Origin: Gammaproteobacteria bacterium
GTDB lineage: Bacteria > Pseudomonadota > Gammaproteobacteria > Legionellales > Legionellaceae
Assembly: GCA_010030245.1 (NCBI GenBank)
Contig: RGPR01000002.1
Location: 1 to 43,225, forward strand
Reading direction: 5' to 3'
DNA length: 43,225 nucleotides
The position numbers and the translations under genes are program-made. Position 1 is the stretch's first letter. Each line of letters begins with the position of its first letter. This document shows, piece by piece, positions 35,403 through 43,225 of this stretch. The notes beneath the pieces are model-generated. The model saw nothing but the letters and a program-made list of their open reading frames with translations. It did not search any database and had not been told where the DNA came from.

Positions 35403-35995
35403 TCAGCCTGTATTTTTTTGAAAGCGGCTTCAAGAGCCGCTAATGTTTGTTCGAAATGCGCCGCTGTGATGTGTAAATCGGCATGTTTTTGCATAGGTTT
35501 GATGTATTTTTGGTAGCCCGGATACACTTGATGTTCGAAAGAGTCTAAAACTTTTTGAATATCTACATTTCTGATTTGACAATCGCGTCTGATTTTTCGA
35601 AGCAAACAAAGGGTTATATCGGCATCAATAAAAATTTTTTCATCAATCAGGGATCTTAATGTTTTTGGGTAAAAAATGAAGATCCCTTCTAATATGAGAA
35701 TTTTTTTAGGCAATACCAATTGTGTTTGCTTGATTCTTTGTTGTGTTAAATCGCAAAAGATCGGTGATTCAATGGATTGATTATTTTTTAATGTTTTAAG
35801 GTGCTTGATTAATAAATCAAAATCAACAGACGCGGGTTGGTCAAGATTGATAAGGTATCTATCTTGTCCTGGAAATGATTTAAAATAATTGTCCATGTGA
35901 ATGATTGAAACATCATCAGGGTATTTCGTGTAAAGTGCCTTAGCCAGGCTTGATTTAAATGCACAAGATGAACCACAGATACCAATGATTTTCAT
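35399..35995 (-). CDS. Uridine kinase-like protein with unusual P-loop
   Basis: A 198-aa nucleoside-kinase-like protein. DNYFKSFPG, DQPASVDFDLL, LILEGIFIFYP and RKIRRDCQIRNVD follow the pattern of uridine kinase (Udk), which makes UMP from uridine. The Walker A is CGSSCAFKSSLAK, where the usual Gly before the invariant Lys is Phe. The Lys and following Ser are kept. This may weaken or alter nucleotide binding. ATG 35995 is chosen because homology starts there (MKIIGICGSS); an upstream ATG at 36031 would add 12 residues. Convergent with the thioredoxin-like gene. Confidence 0.75.
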   Translation of the reverse strand: MKIIGICGSSCAFKSSLAKALYTKYPDDVSIIHMDNYFKSFPGQDRYLINLDQPASVDFDLLIKHLKTLKNNQSIESPIFCDLTQQRIKQTQLVLPKKILILEGIFIFYPKTLRSLIDEKIFIDADITLCLLRKIRRDCQIRNVDIQKVLDSFEHQVYPGYQKYIKPMQKHADLHITAAHFEQTLAALEAAFKKIQAD

Positions 35996-36066
35996 TTGGC
36001 CCCCACGAGGCTTGCGTATGAGATTTAGCAAGCCTTTTTAAGTTGGTCCGTTTGCATTAGACTGAT

Positions 36067-36288
36067 TTAGTCGTGGTTGTTATGTGGCGTTTTATGTTGA
36101 GTTGCTGGAACAACAGTCGACACGGCATGCTTAAATACCATTTGGGTAATGGCATTTTTCAAAAAAATCACCTCTTCATCAAAAGTATCAATGACACCAT
36201 GTAATTTGATGCCATTGATTAAAAATACAGCGACCTGTTCTCCAGATTTGGATAAATCTGCTAAAAACGTATCTTGAAGGTTTGCCAT
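36067..36288 (-). CDS. hfq: RNA chaperone Hfq
   Basis: A 73-aa Sm-like protein that forms a hexamer and pairs small RNAs with messages. LQDTFLADL opens it, Sm1 is [16 protein letters not shown], and Sm2 ends in [19 protein letters not shown]. The usual YKH of the proximal site reads FKH, which conserves the Lys-His needed for uridine binding. Residues in the first helix (SKSGEQ in place of the usual RKE-x-x) are divergent, so it may be a second Hfq. It is not beside miaA and hflX as in most gammaproteobacteria. Confidence 0.9.
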   Translation of the reverse strand: MANLQDTFLADLSKSGEQVAVFLINGIKLHGVIDTFDEEVIFLKNAITQMVFKHAVSTVVPATQHKTPHNNHD

Positions 36289-36322
36289 GCTTTCTCGCTT
36301 ATTATTATAGTTGGTATGCGTT

Positions 36323-36345
36323 TTTGCCTTTTAAGAAAAGGCAAA
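36323..36345. terminator. Hairpin upstream of hfq
   Basis: TTTGCCTTTT (36323-36332) and AAAAGGCAAA (36336-36345) pair perfectly around AAG. It lies between hfq and tspO, both on the minus strand, and may end tspO transcripts, although no T-run follows. It may instead act in the 5' leader of hfq. Confidence 0.4.
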
Positions 36346-36417
36346 TGATGTTACCAGTATAATTAAGCCATTGAATCTTGTAAACCTTGTCCCGGGCTGA
36401 TAGGTTGAATCCCATCA

Positions 36418-36888
36418 TCAGCTAGAGGCATTCAGGATAAAAAGGCTGGTATTAAGTATTAAAGCGAATATCAGCCATAGCTCGTAAGGTAAGAGTAAGT
36501 AAAATAAAAGAGGCTCGCGTCGATTTAGCCACATTAAAATGGCAACATTAATGCTCAGTAATGAAATATCGACTAGTGCCAGACCAATTTGATGATAGTA
36601 GAAAAAAACAGGGGTCCAAAAAAAGTTAAGCATCAATTGAGTCATGAATAAGAGCCATATCACAGCGTGGGTGCGATGGAGAAAAAATCGCGCAAGAACG
36701 ATACCCATAAAGATATAGAGCACTGTCCAAACAGGTTGAAAAATCCAATCAGGGGGTGAAAAGCTTGGGTGATGCAGGGTATGGTACCATTGAAGCTCCC
36801 CTTTGGTGAGGAGACCTGAAAGAAGTCCTAGTCCTAAACACAAAAAAATAGCTAGGGCATAGGTCATCAGAGGATGCTTTTTTAACAT
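36418..36888 (-). CDS. tspO: TspO/MBR family membrane protein
   Basis: A 156-aa protein with five membrane segments, as in the translocator protein family that binds porphyrins and sterols. Conserved parts are PSFSPPDWIFQPVWTVLYIFMG (key residues P-W-F-P-W-x-Y) at about 42-63 and QLMLNFFWTPVFF at about 84-96. In bacteria TspO affects tetrapyrrole and stress responses. It is a single gene, with hfq 129 nt downstream on the same strand. Confidence 0.88.
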   Translation of the reverse strand: MLKKHPLMTYALAIFLCLGLGLLSGLLTKGELQWYHTLHHPSFSPPDWIFQPVWTVLYIFMGIVLARFFLHRTHAVIWLLFMTQLMLNFFWTPVFFYYHQIGLALVDISLLSINVAILMWLNRREPLLFYLLLPYELWLIFALILNTSLFILNASS

Positions 36889-37033
36889 AATAAGGTGGTG
36901 TTGAAACTGATAGATGTATCATGCGCCCTTTTTTATGAAAGATAAATGTTTTTTTAACTTGTAGGATTTTTGTTAAGCTGTCAAAATAATAGCAATTTTT
37001 TAAATATGCTTATTTTGTTTTTTGGATATAAAA

Positions 37034-37885
37034 ATGCTAGATAATATTGAAGATGCTGCGCTTGATTTTGATTATAAAGCCTTTCGTAAGCTTCAACAAC
37101 AAAAAGCCCTACAAGATTTTTGGCAAGGCCTTAGCTTATGGCGCATCTGGCTAATGCTTGCATGGCAAGATATTTATTTACGCTACCGTCGTTCGATCAT
37201 TGGTCCACTGTGGATTACCTTGAGTATGGCCATCAGTGTCTACAGTATGGGTTTTTTATATGCTCATCTATGGCATGTGGCGCTTAACGAATATTTTCCT
37301 TTTCTGGTCACGGGCATGCTCAGTTGGGCCTTGATTGCCATTATGATCACTGAAGGCACTGATGTTTATTTGCTTTCTGCCAGTTTAATTCGCCAAATTA
37401 AATTGCCTTATACACTCTATGTTCATCGCATGATCATGCGAAATTTCATGATCTTTGGGCATAATCTGTTGGTCATGCTGCCAATTTATGTATTTTTTCA
37501 CCAAGATTTTAAATTCAGTTTGGCATATTTTACCTTTCTGCCTGGCTTGTTTTTTCTTTATGTGAATTCAATCTTATATGCCAATATTCTAGGTATATCT
37601 TGTGCTCGCTATCGTGACTTAGGGCAAATAGTGAAAAGTTTAATACAGGTGATGTTTTTCATGACCCCCATCATGTGGAAATGGACAATTTTACCCCAAC
37701 AGTATCAGTCTTATGTTTTTTTAAATCCTTTTTTTAACTTTATTGAAATTATTCGGGAGCCATTACTTGGACTATATCCGGATATACGTAGTTATATTTT
37801 TGTGGGGCTAGCAACAGTTATCGGCATTATCTTGAATGCCTTATTGTTTGCTCGTTATCGTGCTCGTATTGTTTATTGGTTGTGA
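37034..37885 (+). CDS. Polysaccharide ABC transporter permease (Wzm/KpsM-type)
   Basis: A 283-aa ABC-2 permease with six hydrophobic segments. The amphipathic interface helix DIYLRYRRSIIGPLWITLSM (about residues 45-64) is typical of O-antigen and capsule exporters, and MFFMTPIMWK (about 212-221) marks the later membrane region. It works with the ATPase encoded 6 nt downstream. ATG 37034 is chosen over an upstream TTG. No glycosyltransferase genes lie nearby, so the exported glycan is unknown. Confidence 0.88.
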   Translation: MLDNIEDAALDFDYKAFRKLQQQKALQDFWQGLSLWRIWLMLAWQDIYLRYRRSIIGPLWITLSMAISVYSMGFLYAHLWHVALNEYFPFLVTGMLSWALIAIMITEGTDVYLLSASLIRQIKLPYTLYVHRMIMRNFMIFGHNLLVMLPIYVFFHQDFKFSLAYFTFLPGLFFLYVNSILYANILGISCARYRDLGQIVKSLIQVMFFMTPIMWKWTILPQQYQSYVFLNPFFNFIEIIREPLLGLYPDIRSYIFVGLATVIGIILNALLFARYRARIVYWL

Positions 37886-37890
37886 CTATC

Positions 37891-38637
37891 ATGGCATTTA
37901 TTAAATTAGATAAAGTTTCGGTTGAATTTCCCATCTATAACACGAATGCCATTTCTTTGCGTAAAAACTTTTTACGCGTGGCAACGGGTGGCCGTGTCAT
38001 GCGAGATGCGAATGAACGTGTGATTGTACGTTCAATTAATAATGTATCATTACATATTCAGCATGGGGATAGAGTTGGCTTAATTGGGCATAATGGCGCT
38101 GGCAAAAGTACCTTTTTGCGCTTACTTGCAGGCATCTATGAGCCAAGTTGCGGGCAAATTGAGGTAACAGGACGCGTGTCATCGATGCTGGATATTATGC
38201 ATGGGATTGAGGCTGAATGTACCGGTTATGAAAACATCATGATGCGTGGTTTAATGCTTGGTTTGAATAAAGCTGAAATCAAGGCTAAAACCCAAGACAT
38301 TGCTGACTTTTCTCGTTTAGGTGATTATTTGGATATGCCGGTACGTACGTATTCATCAGGCATGATGGTGCGACTTGCTTTTGCCATCAGTTCGAGTATT
38401 CAACCTGACATCCTCTTAATTGATGAGGTTTTTGGTGCTGGTGATGCCGATTTTATGGCTAGTGCCAGAACAAGAATGATATCATTATTAAATAACTCAC
38501 GTATTGTTGTTTTTGCGAGCCATTCTCCTGAGCTAATTCAGGAATTTTGTAACAAAGTTTTAGTATTAAACGCGGGGCAATGTGAATATTTTGGTGATAT
38601 TGAAACGGCGCACTCACTTTATCCTCAACTATGTTAG
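37891..38637 (+). CDS. Polysaccharide ABC transporter ATPase (Wzt/KpsT-type)
   Basis: A 248-aa ATPase paired with the permease before it. Walker A GHNGAGKSTFLRLLAG (about residues 63-78), the TagH/Wzt-like YENIMMRGLMLG, signature TYSSGMMVRLAFAI (a shortened S-S-G form typical of this family), Walker B PDILLIDEVFGAGDADF, and switch His in VFASHS. It lacks the C-terminal carbohydrate-binding domain of some Wzt proteins, which fits the KpsT/short type. ATG 37891 is 5 nt after the permease stop. Confidence 0.9.
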   Translation: MAFIKLDKVSVEFPIYNTNAISLRKNFLRVATGGRVMRDANERVIVRSINNVSLHIQHGDRVGLIGHNGAGKSTFLRLLAGIYEPSCGQIEVTGRVSSMLDIMHGIEAECTGYENIMMRGLMLGLNKAEIKAKTQDIADFSRLGDYLDMPVRTYSSGMMVRLAFAISSSIQPDILLIDEVFGAGDADFMASARTRMISLLNNSRIVVFASHSPELIQEFCNKVLVLNAGQCEYFGDIETAHSLYPQLC

Positions 38638-38643
38638 GTTCCC

Positions 38644-39279
38644 ATGGATGATTTTTTAGATAAATGCGTTGTTAAGTTTGATGTATTTTTACGCAATATC
38701 TGCCCATCATGGCCGGAGAATGATGTTTCTAATGCTCCAGCGGATGGTTTGCAAGAGTCGATACTAACACTATCAGAAAAAAGAACATCTGCTGGTATGA
38801 TGCGGGTGAATCTTGCCGGTGAGGTGGCTGCCCAGGGTCTTTATCGAGGGCAGTTATTGCTTGCAAGAGATAATGAATTAAGTGCCCATCTAAAAGAAGC
38901 CGCTCATGAAGAAATGCAACACTATGCTTGGTGTCTTTCGCGTCTAAAAGCTTTGGATGCCGAGGCTAGTATTTTTAATCCATTTTGGTATATTGGTGCC
39001 TTTAGCATGGGTTTAATGGCGGCAGCTATCAGTGATAGCATTAGCCTAGGTTTTGTGATTGCGACAGAAGAGCAAGTTGCAAAACATTTAGCAAGTCATT
39101 TAAGGGACTTGCCAATAGATGATTTGCAATCACGCGCTATTGTTGCCAAAATGTATGCAGATGAATTATTACATGCAGATGAGGCTGCTTTAAAAGGTGG
39201 CCTTCGCTTGCCGTTTATTATTCAAGAATTGATGCATCTGACGGCTCAAGTCATGATTAAACTAAGCCGCTTAATTTGA
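38644..39279 (+). CDS. coq7: Coq7-type ubiquinone hydroxylase
   Basis: A 211-aa di-iron monooxygenase for the last ring hydroxylation of ubiquinone synthesis. The iron ligands are visible: Glu in VNLAGEVAAQGLYRGQ, Glu-x-x-His in HEEMQHYAW, Glu in ATEEQVAKHL and Glu-x-x-His in ADELLHADEA. The N-terminal ~50 residues are variable. It lies 6 nt after the ABC ATPase stop, so it may share its transcript, although the functions are unrelated. Confidence 0.93.
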   Translation: MDDFLDKCVVKFDVFLRNICPSWPENDVSNAPADGLQESILTLSEKRTSAGMMRVNLAGEVAAQGLYRGQLLLARDNELSAHLKEAAHEEMQHYAWCLSRLKALDAEASIFNPFWYIGAFSMGLMAAAISDSISLGFVIATEEQVAKHLASHLRDLPIDDLQSRAIVAKMYADELLHADEAALKGGLRLPFIIQELMHLTAQVMIKLSRLI

Positions 39280-39308
39280 TTTTCCTCATTTTCAATGGAT
39301 TGAGAGTT

Positions 39309-39863
39309 GTGAATATCCACAAATTGATCGTTCATATTTGCTTTGGTCTTTATTCTGTCTGTGCCCATGCTGATACCGGGATGGAAAAAAGTTTTTGGGC
39401 CAAAACCTATCAAACTTTGAACGAAATATGGACTGAAGGTAGAGGTGATCTCTATGTTCCTTCTTATGCTTGGCATAATCGCTTCACTTACACGTCTGAT
39501 AAATTATCCCAATATAATGAATTGCCTTGGGGCATGGGGCTGGGGAAGGGTATTTGGGATGAGCGCAATAATTGGCAAGGTCTTTATGGGATGGTGTTTT
39601 TAGATTCGCATAAAAATGTGCAACCTATGGGGGGCTATGGCTATCTCTTGACCTATCATCCAAGCGATGATACTGGTTTAGGCCTTGGTTTTACTGCGAT
39701 GATAACAGCAAGGGCCGATATCTTGAATAATGTGCCATTCCCGGCAGCGCTCCCTTTGGCATCGATGCATTATAAGCGCCTTATGATTATAGGCGCTTAT
39801 GTCCCTGGGGGCACAAATATTGGTAATGTCTTATTTATGATGGCCAAGCTCACCCTGGAATAG
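39309..39863 (+). CDS. pagP: Lipid A palmitoyltransferase PagP (Rcp-like)
   Basis: A 184-aa outer-membrane beta-barrel enzyme that adds palmitate to lipid A and protects against host peptides. A signal peptide ends in CAHA before DTGMEKS. The catalytic residues are in SYAWHNRFTY (His) and MVFLDSHKNVQP (Asp-Ser), and the barrel strands (PMGGYGYLLTY, GLGLGFTAMITAR) follow. Legionella Rcp is the closest known relative by type. GTG 39309 is chosen because the signal peptide starts there; the frame opens at 39276 without support. It overlaps rlmKL by 14 nt at the 3' ends. Confidence 0.9.
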   Translation: MNIHKLIVHICFGLYSVCAHADTGMEKSFWAKTYQTLNEIWTEGRGDLYVPSYAWHNRFTYTSDKLSQYNELPWGMGLGKGIWDERNNWQGLYGMVFLDSHKNVQPMGGYGYLLTYHPSDDTGLGLGFTAMITARADILNNVPFPAALPLASMHYKRLMIIGAYVPGGTNIGNVLFMMAKLTLE

Positions 39864-41946
39864 TCAGTTTGTAACACTGATGGATTTTGAGGTTGCGTTT
39901 AAAGTCGATATCAATGGTTTTGTGACTGATATTTTCAACTGTTGCCATCTCAGCAATTGATTCATCTAAATGAAAACTTCGTAAATGGGTTGAAAAATAC
40001 AAGACACCACCTGGGTTTAAACGATTTAGCGTCAAATTAATCATAGCCACATGATCGCGTTGAATATCCAGTGTCCCTTGCATGCGTTTAGAGTTTGAAA
40101 AACTTGGTGCATCCATATAAATGACATCAAAATGCTCACTTGCCCCTTGTAGCCAGCTCATGACATCAGCCTGTATAAAACGGTGTTTTTGTGGGGACAG
40201 ACGATTTAATTTAAAGTTTTCGCTAGCCCAATTGATATAGGTTTTTGAAAGATCAACATTCAGTGTCGAAGCACCTGCCAAACCTGCATGTACGCTGGCC
40301 GTTGCCGTATAGCAAAACAGATTTAAAAACTTGGTATTGTGTGGAAGTTTTGCAAACTCAAGACGTAGAGGGCGGTGATCCAGGAAAAGTCCCGTATCAA
40401 GATAATCGTGAAGATTTAGCAAGAATTTGGCCCGACCCTCTGTAACTTCAATCAATTGACGTTTGTTGTCTGTTTTTTGATATTGTTCAGTTTTTTGAGG
40501 TTTGCGCTCTTTGAAAACAATGTTATCTCCACTGACGTGGAAGACTTGAGGGGCTAGCATCATCATATCTAGGCGTCTTTTTTGAGCAAGATGAGCGGGA
40601 ACATTTTTCGGTGGCATATACTCTTGAATGACAAAATGATCACGATATTTGTCAATCGCAAAAGCATATTCAGGGATATCGGCATCATAGACCCGATAGC
40701 ATTCAATGTCTTGACGATCAGCCCATTTTTTAAGGTGGCTCAAGTTTTTTTGAATGCGATTGGCAAGCATTTGTGTTGGTCCACTATCTATTTGCCGTAA
40801 ATGATTTTCAGGATTAACGGCAATACAGTAAAGCTGACAAGGAATAGATCCATTAAAAAAAGCATAACTCTTATGCGCGCGCAGTCCTATGGCTTTGGCC
40901 AGCATCGGATCACTGGTTAACACCCCCGCTTCCCAGTTCATGAAATGCTGGTGTAAGGTGCTACCTAAATCTTGATATAAGGGAATTAAATCCAATTGTT
41001 CGCCAAGGCGTTCACCATAAGGTGGATTGATAAGCAGCAGCCCTTTTTCACTTAAAGTTTGCACTTGTTGTAGGGGTTGTTGGCTAAATTCAATCAGGTC
41101 AGCAACACCAGCACGCCCTGCATTGGCTCTAGCTTGTTCAATGGCGAAACCTTTACTGTCACTTGCAAAAAAACGATTCTTCGGTTTGATGGCTTGTGCT
41201 TGTGCTTCAACTTGTAATTTTTCCCACAGACTTGGCTGATGTTGGGTCCAATAGCGGAAGGCCTGATCTTGGCGTATCAGTCCTGGTGCCATTTGTGAGG
41301 CCATCATGGCTGCTTCAATGGCAATGGTCCCAGAGCCACACATGATATCCGCAAAATCATATCCATCCTTGGCAAGATTCGGCCAATTCATGCGCCAAAG
41401 CATGGCGGCGGCAAGATTTTCTTTAATAGGGGCAAGACCTTGTTCACTGCGGTAACTTCGTTGATGCATACTATAGCCGAGCAGATCAAGACTGATGGTG
41501 ACTTGCTCATATTTGAGATAGGCCACCACGTGAATATCGGCATCTTTTTCAACATTGGGGCGATGACCAGTGTGGTGACGAAAATGATCTACGATGGCAT
41601 CTTTAACCACTTGAGCATTGTACATTTCATTACGAAGTGCATCGGAGGTACCATGAAATTGAACCTTAAAAGCACATTGGTCAGAAAAAACGCTTTGCCA
41701 TGCAAACTCTTGACAGGTTTGATATAACGCTTGGTTGTTCTTGGCGGGTCCTGAAAATAGCACCAGATGAAGTCGATTAGCCAGGCGTGACCAAAGTGCG
41801 ATTTGGTAGATGCAATCAAGAGAGGCATCGCCGGTAACGCCTTGGGGGCTATTTTTAGCATTGTTGAGACCTAATTCTTGTAATTCAAGCATTAGTAAGT
41901 TTTCAAGGCCTTTCGGGCAACTGACAAAAATGGGATACGATAGCAT
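39850..41946 (-). CDS. rlmL: Bifunctional 23S rRNA methyltransferase RlmKL
   Basis: A 698-aa two-enzyme fusion. The N-terminal half is RlmL (m2G2445): a THUMP domain, then DIMCGSGTIAIEAAMMA and the catalytic LINPPYGERLG (about residues 307-317). The C-terminal half is RlmK (m7G2069): FLNLFCYTATASVHAGLAG (about 553-571, SAM-binding) and FDVIYMDAPSFSNSKR. Length fits the fused gammaproteobacterial form (about 700 aa). Single gene on the minus strand. Confidence 0.95.
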   Translation of the reverse strand: MLSYPIFVSCPKGLENLLMLELQELGLNNAKNSPQGVTGDASLDCIYQIALWSRLANRLHLVLFSGPAKNNQALYQTCQEFAWQSVFSDQCAFKVQFHGTSDALRNEMYNAQVVKDAIVDHFRHHTGHRPNVEKDADIHVVAYLKYEQVTISLDLLGYSMHQRSYRSEQGLAPIKENLAAAMLWRMNWPNLAKDGYDFADIMCGSGTIAIEAAMMASQMAPGLIRQDQAFRYWTQHQPSLWEKLQVEAQAQAIKPKNRFFASDSKGFAIEQARANAGRAGVADLIEFSQQPLQQVQTLSEKGLLLINPPYGERLGEQLDLIPLYQDLGSTLHQHFMNWEAGVLTSDPMLAKAIGLRAHKSYAFFNGSIPCQLYCIAVNPENHLRQIDSGPTQMLANRIQKNLSHLKKWADRQDIECYRVYDADIPEYAFAIDKYRDHFVIQEYMPPKNVPAHLAQKRRLDMMMLAPQVFHVSGDNIVFKERKPQKTEQYQKTDNKRQLIEVTEGRAKFLLNLHDYLDTGLFLDHRPLRLEFAKLPHNTKFLNLFCYTATASVHAGLAGASTLNVDLSKTYINWASENFKLNRLSPQKHRFIQADVMSWLQGASEHFDVIYMDAPSFSNSKRMQGTLDIQRDHVAMINLTLNRLNPGGVLYFSTHLRSFHLDESIAEMATVENISHKTIDIDFKRNLKIHQCYKLTIPG

Positions 41947-42185
41947 GACTTGCCTTCAAAATTTTTGCCCATTATACCTTAGACACATGAGAAAGTGTAC
42001 TCACTTTGTTTATTAATTGCGATATCCTTGGGTTTAGGTGGGCTTTGGTTCTTGTCCTTTGAATATCTCTGAGATTTCTAAATTGCTAAAACTTTTTCTT
42101 ATCTTGTTTGTAACTTTATGTGCAAAACTTGCAAGGACGCCACATTTGCGAGAAAATAAGGCAATTAAGTTTTAAGTTGATAAAG

Positions 42186-42989
42186 ATGGTATTTGCACGC
42201 AAACGTTTTGGACAAAATTTTTTACATGACAAGGGTATTATTGCGCAGATTGTGGCTTCGCTCGCAGCAAGTCCTCAGGATACAGTGATTGAAATTGGTC
42301 CAGGACGAGGCGCACTGACTCAGCCACTACTGGAACGGCTACATAAGCTAACTGTTATCGAAATTGACAGGGATTTATTTGCAAGCTTGCAACATTTTCC
42401 CCATGCAGAAAAATTAACTGCTATTTGCGATGATGTGTTAAATGTAGATTTTTCAAGCTTTGGAGATGATATCAGGCTAATTGGTAACTTGCCCTATAAT
42501 ATTTCAACGCCATTGATGTTTCACTTTTTGCAGTTTCGAAGGCATATCAAAGATATGGTGTTTATGTTACAGGCCGAAGTCGTGGATAGACTGTTAGCGC
42601 CAGTATCAAGCGCTAATTACGGGCGATTAAGTGTGATGTTTCAATATTATTGTCATCTAGAGCATTTGTTAGATGTGCCACCGGAATCGTTTAATCCAGC
42701 TCCCAAGGTCAATTCTGCCGTTATCGCGCTAAGCCCAAAACATCAAGATGAAACTGTCTCTTTTAGGGATTTAGAGGCAGTGGTGGCCCAAGCATTTGCC
42801 ATGCGGCGAAAAACATTAGCAAATAATTTTAAGGGTATTTTAATGGGCAAAACACCTAACGGATTCATTTTATTTGGCACTGTTGTAGTTAAATTAACTG
42901 CAGTAAGCCATTTGTCAGATTTACCAACCTTGTCACTCAGTAAACTTGTTCTTACTTTAAATGCCCCATCTTTTATCATCAATTGCTGA
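42186..42989 (+). pseudogene. rsmA: 16S rRNA dimethyladenosine transferase KsgA/RsmA, C-terminus replaced
   Basis: The first ~219 codons are a normal KsgA, which dimethylates two adenines of 16S rRNA helix 45. KRFGQNFLHD, the SAM motif IEIGPGRGALTQ, NLPYNISTPLMF (catalytic N-L-P-Y) and AFAMRRKTLANNFK are present. After KGIL, at about 42842, the conserved GIDP-RPE-LS ending is missing. The frame runs on for about 50 unrelated residues that are antisense to the gene on the other strand. It is truncated by a rearrangement or an assembly join. ATG 42186 starts the homology; the longer frame from 42120 has no support. Confidence 0.85.
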
Positions 42990-43225
42990 CTTGAAATGCC
43001 TTCATATTCATTTCTTCCCAAGAAATAATTACTATAAGAATAGTCTTCGTATCCATCAGCACCACTCATATTATAGTGATAACGGTCGGTTTCGTAAGTT
43101 AAGGAGTTGTTTGTTTTAGTTGTATATATAAACTGACCAAAAAATAATCTGCAATTTAATCCACCACCTTCAACATAATTTAAAAAATAATTACTAGATA
43201 TATTTAATTTCATGAAATCAGGCCC
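42841..43225 (-). CDS. Partial protein resembling a Bacteroidota M1-type metallopeptidase C-terminus
   Basis: The minus strand is open from the window edge to at least 42841, about 128 codons. It reads EGGGLNCRLFFGQF, YHYNMSGADGYEDYSYSNYF, LGRNEYEGISSQQLMIKDG, GAFKVRTSLLS and WLTAVNLTTTVP. From memory this resembles the C-terminal region of large M1-family metallopeptidases of Bacteroidota, not anything gammaproteobacterial. Both ends are missing. It ends where KsgA begins, in a stretch (42815-42850) that can be read as part of either protein. Assignment is by pattern only. Confidence 0.45.

Overview
The window looks like a low-GC gammaproteobacterial chromosome, most likely a Legionellales-type, amoeba- or host-associated bacterium. 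This rests on the gammaproteobacterial GyrB, the fused RlmKL, Coq7, a PagP (Rcp-like) lipid A palmitoyltransferase, an Hfq and an OpgB-like enzyme. The species cannot be named from sequence alone. The right-hand edge looks like a contig junction, which would fit a metagenome-derived assembly.

Left core block (about 0.25-8.06 kb): beta-CASP RNA nuclease, P-loop ATPase, type I asparaginase, gyrB and an OpgB-like phosphoglycerol transferase. A decayed transposase lies at the left edge.

Accessory block (about 8.1-30.5 kb): a stack of integrated elements on the 3' end of one tRNA-Asn(GUU) gene (30440-30515, minus strand). Displaced copies of the tRNA 3' end lie at 25105-25153, 11465-11510 (46 bp identical) and, much decayed, at 9498-9506. 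Two tyrosine integrases each sit just right of a displaced copy. Each island carries short direct repeats at both ends that look like integrase arm-type sites. Island 1 (about 13.6 kb) has the parts list of a phage satellite: integrase, small winged-helix regulator, Toprim/DUF3987 replication gene (broken by one frameshift) and a terminase-small-subunit-like protein. It also carries a YhcG-type PD-(D/E)XK nuclease with an unknown partner, both overlapping the integrase operon. Its cargo resembles drug resistance: two 587-aa ABC exporters, an APH-like kinase, a GNAT acetyltransferase and a shikimate-kinase-like protein whose shikimate-binding motifs are missing. Island 2 (about 5.3 kb) carries an integrase, a Bro-N/DinD-like protein with a 25-bp palindrome inside its gene, an unknown 228-aa protein, an IS1634-type insertion sequence and a truncated DUF3800 gene. 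Further left are a relic of another island end, a serine-recombinase tail and two unrecognised genes.

Right core block (30.7-42.8 kb): aspartate aminotransferase, uvrB, a TIGR01777 epimerase, a thioredoxin-like protein, a uridine-kinase-like protein with an odd P-loop, hfq, tspO, a Wzm/Wzt-type polysaccharide exporter, coq7, pagP, rlmKL and rsmA/ksgA. The last ~385 bp do not fit. KsgA loses its conserved C-terminus at about 42840 and a Bacteroidota-like reading frame begins on the other strand, which suggests a chimeric join.
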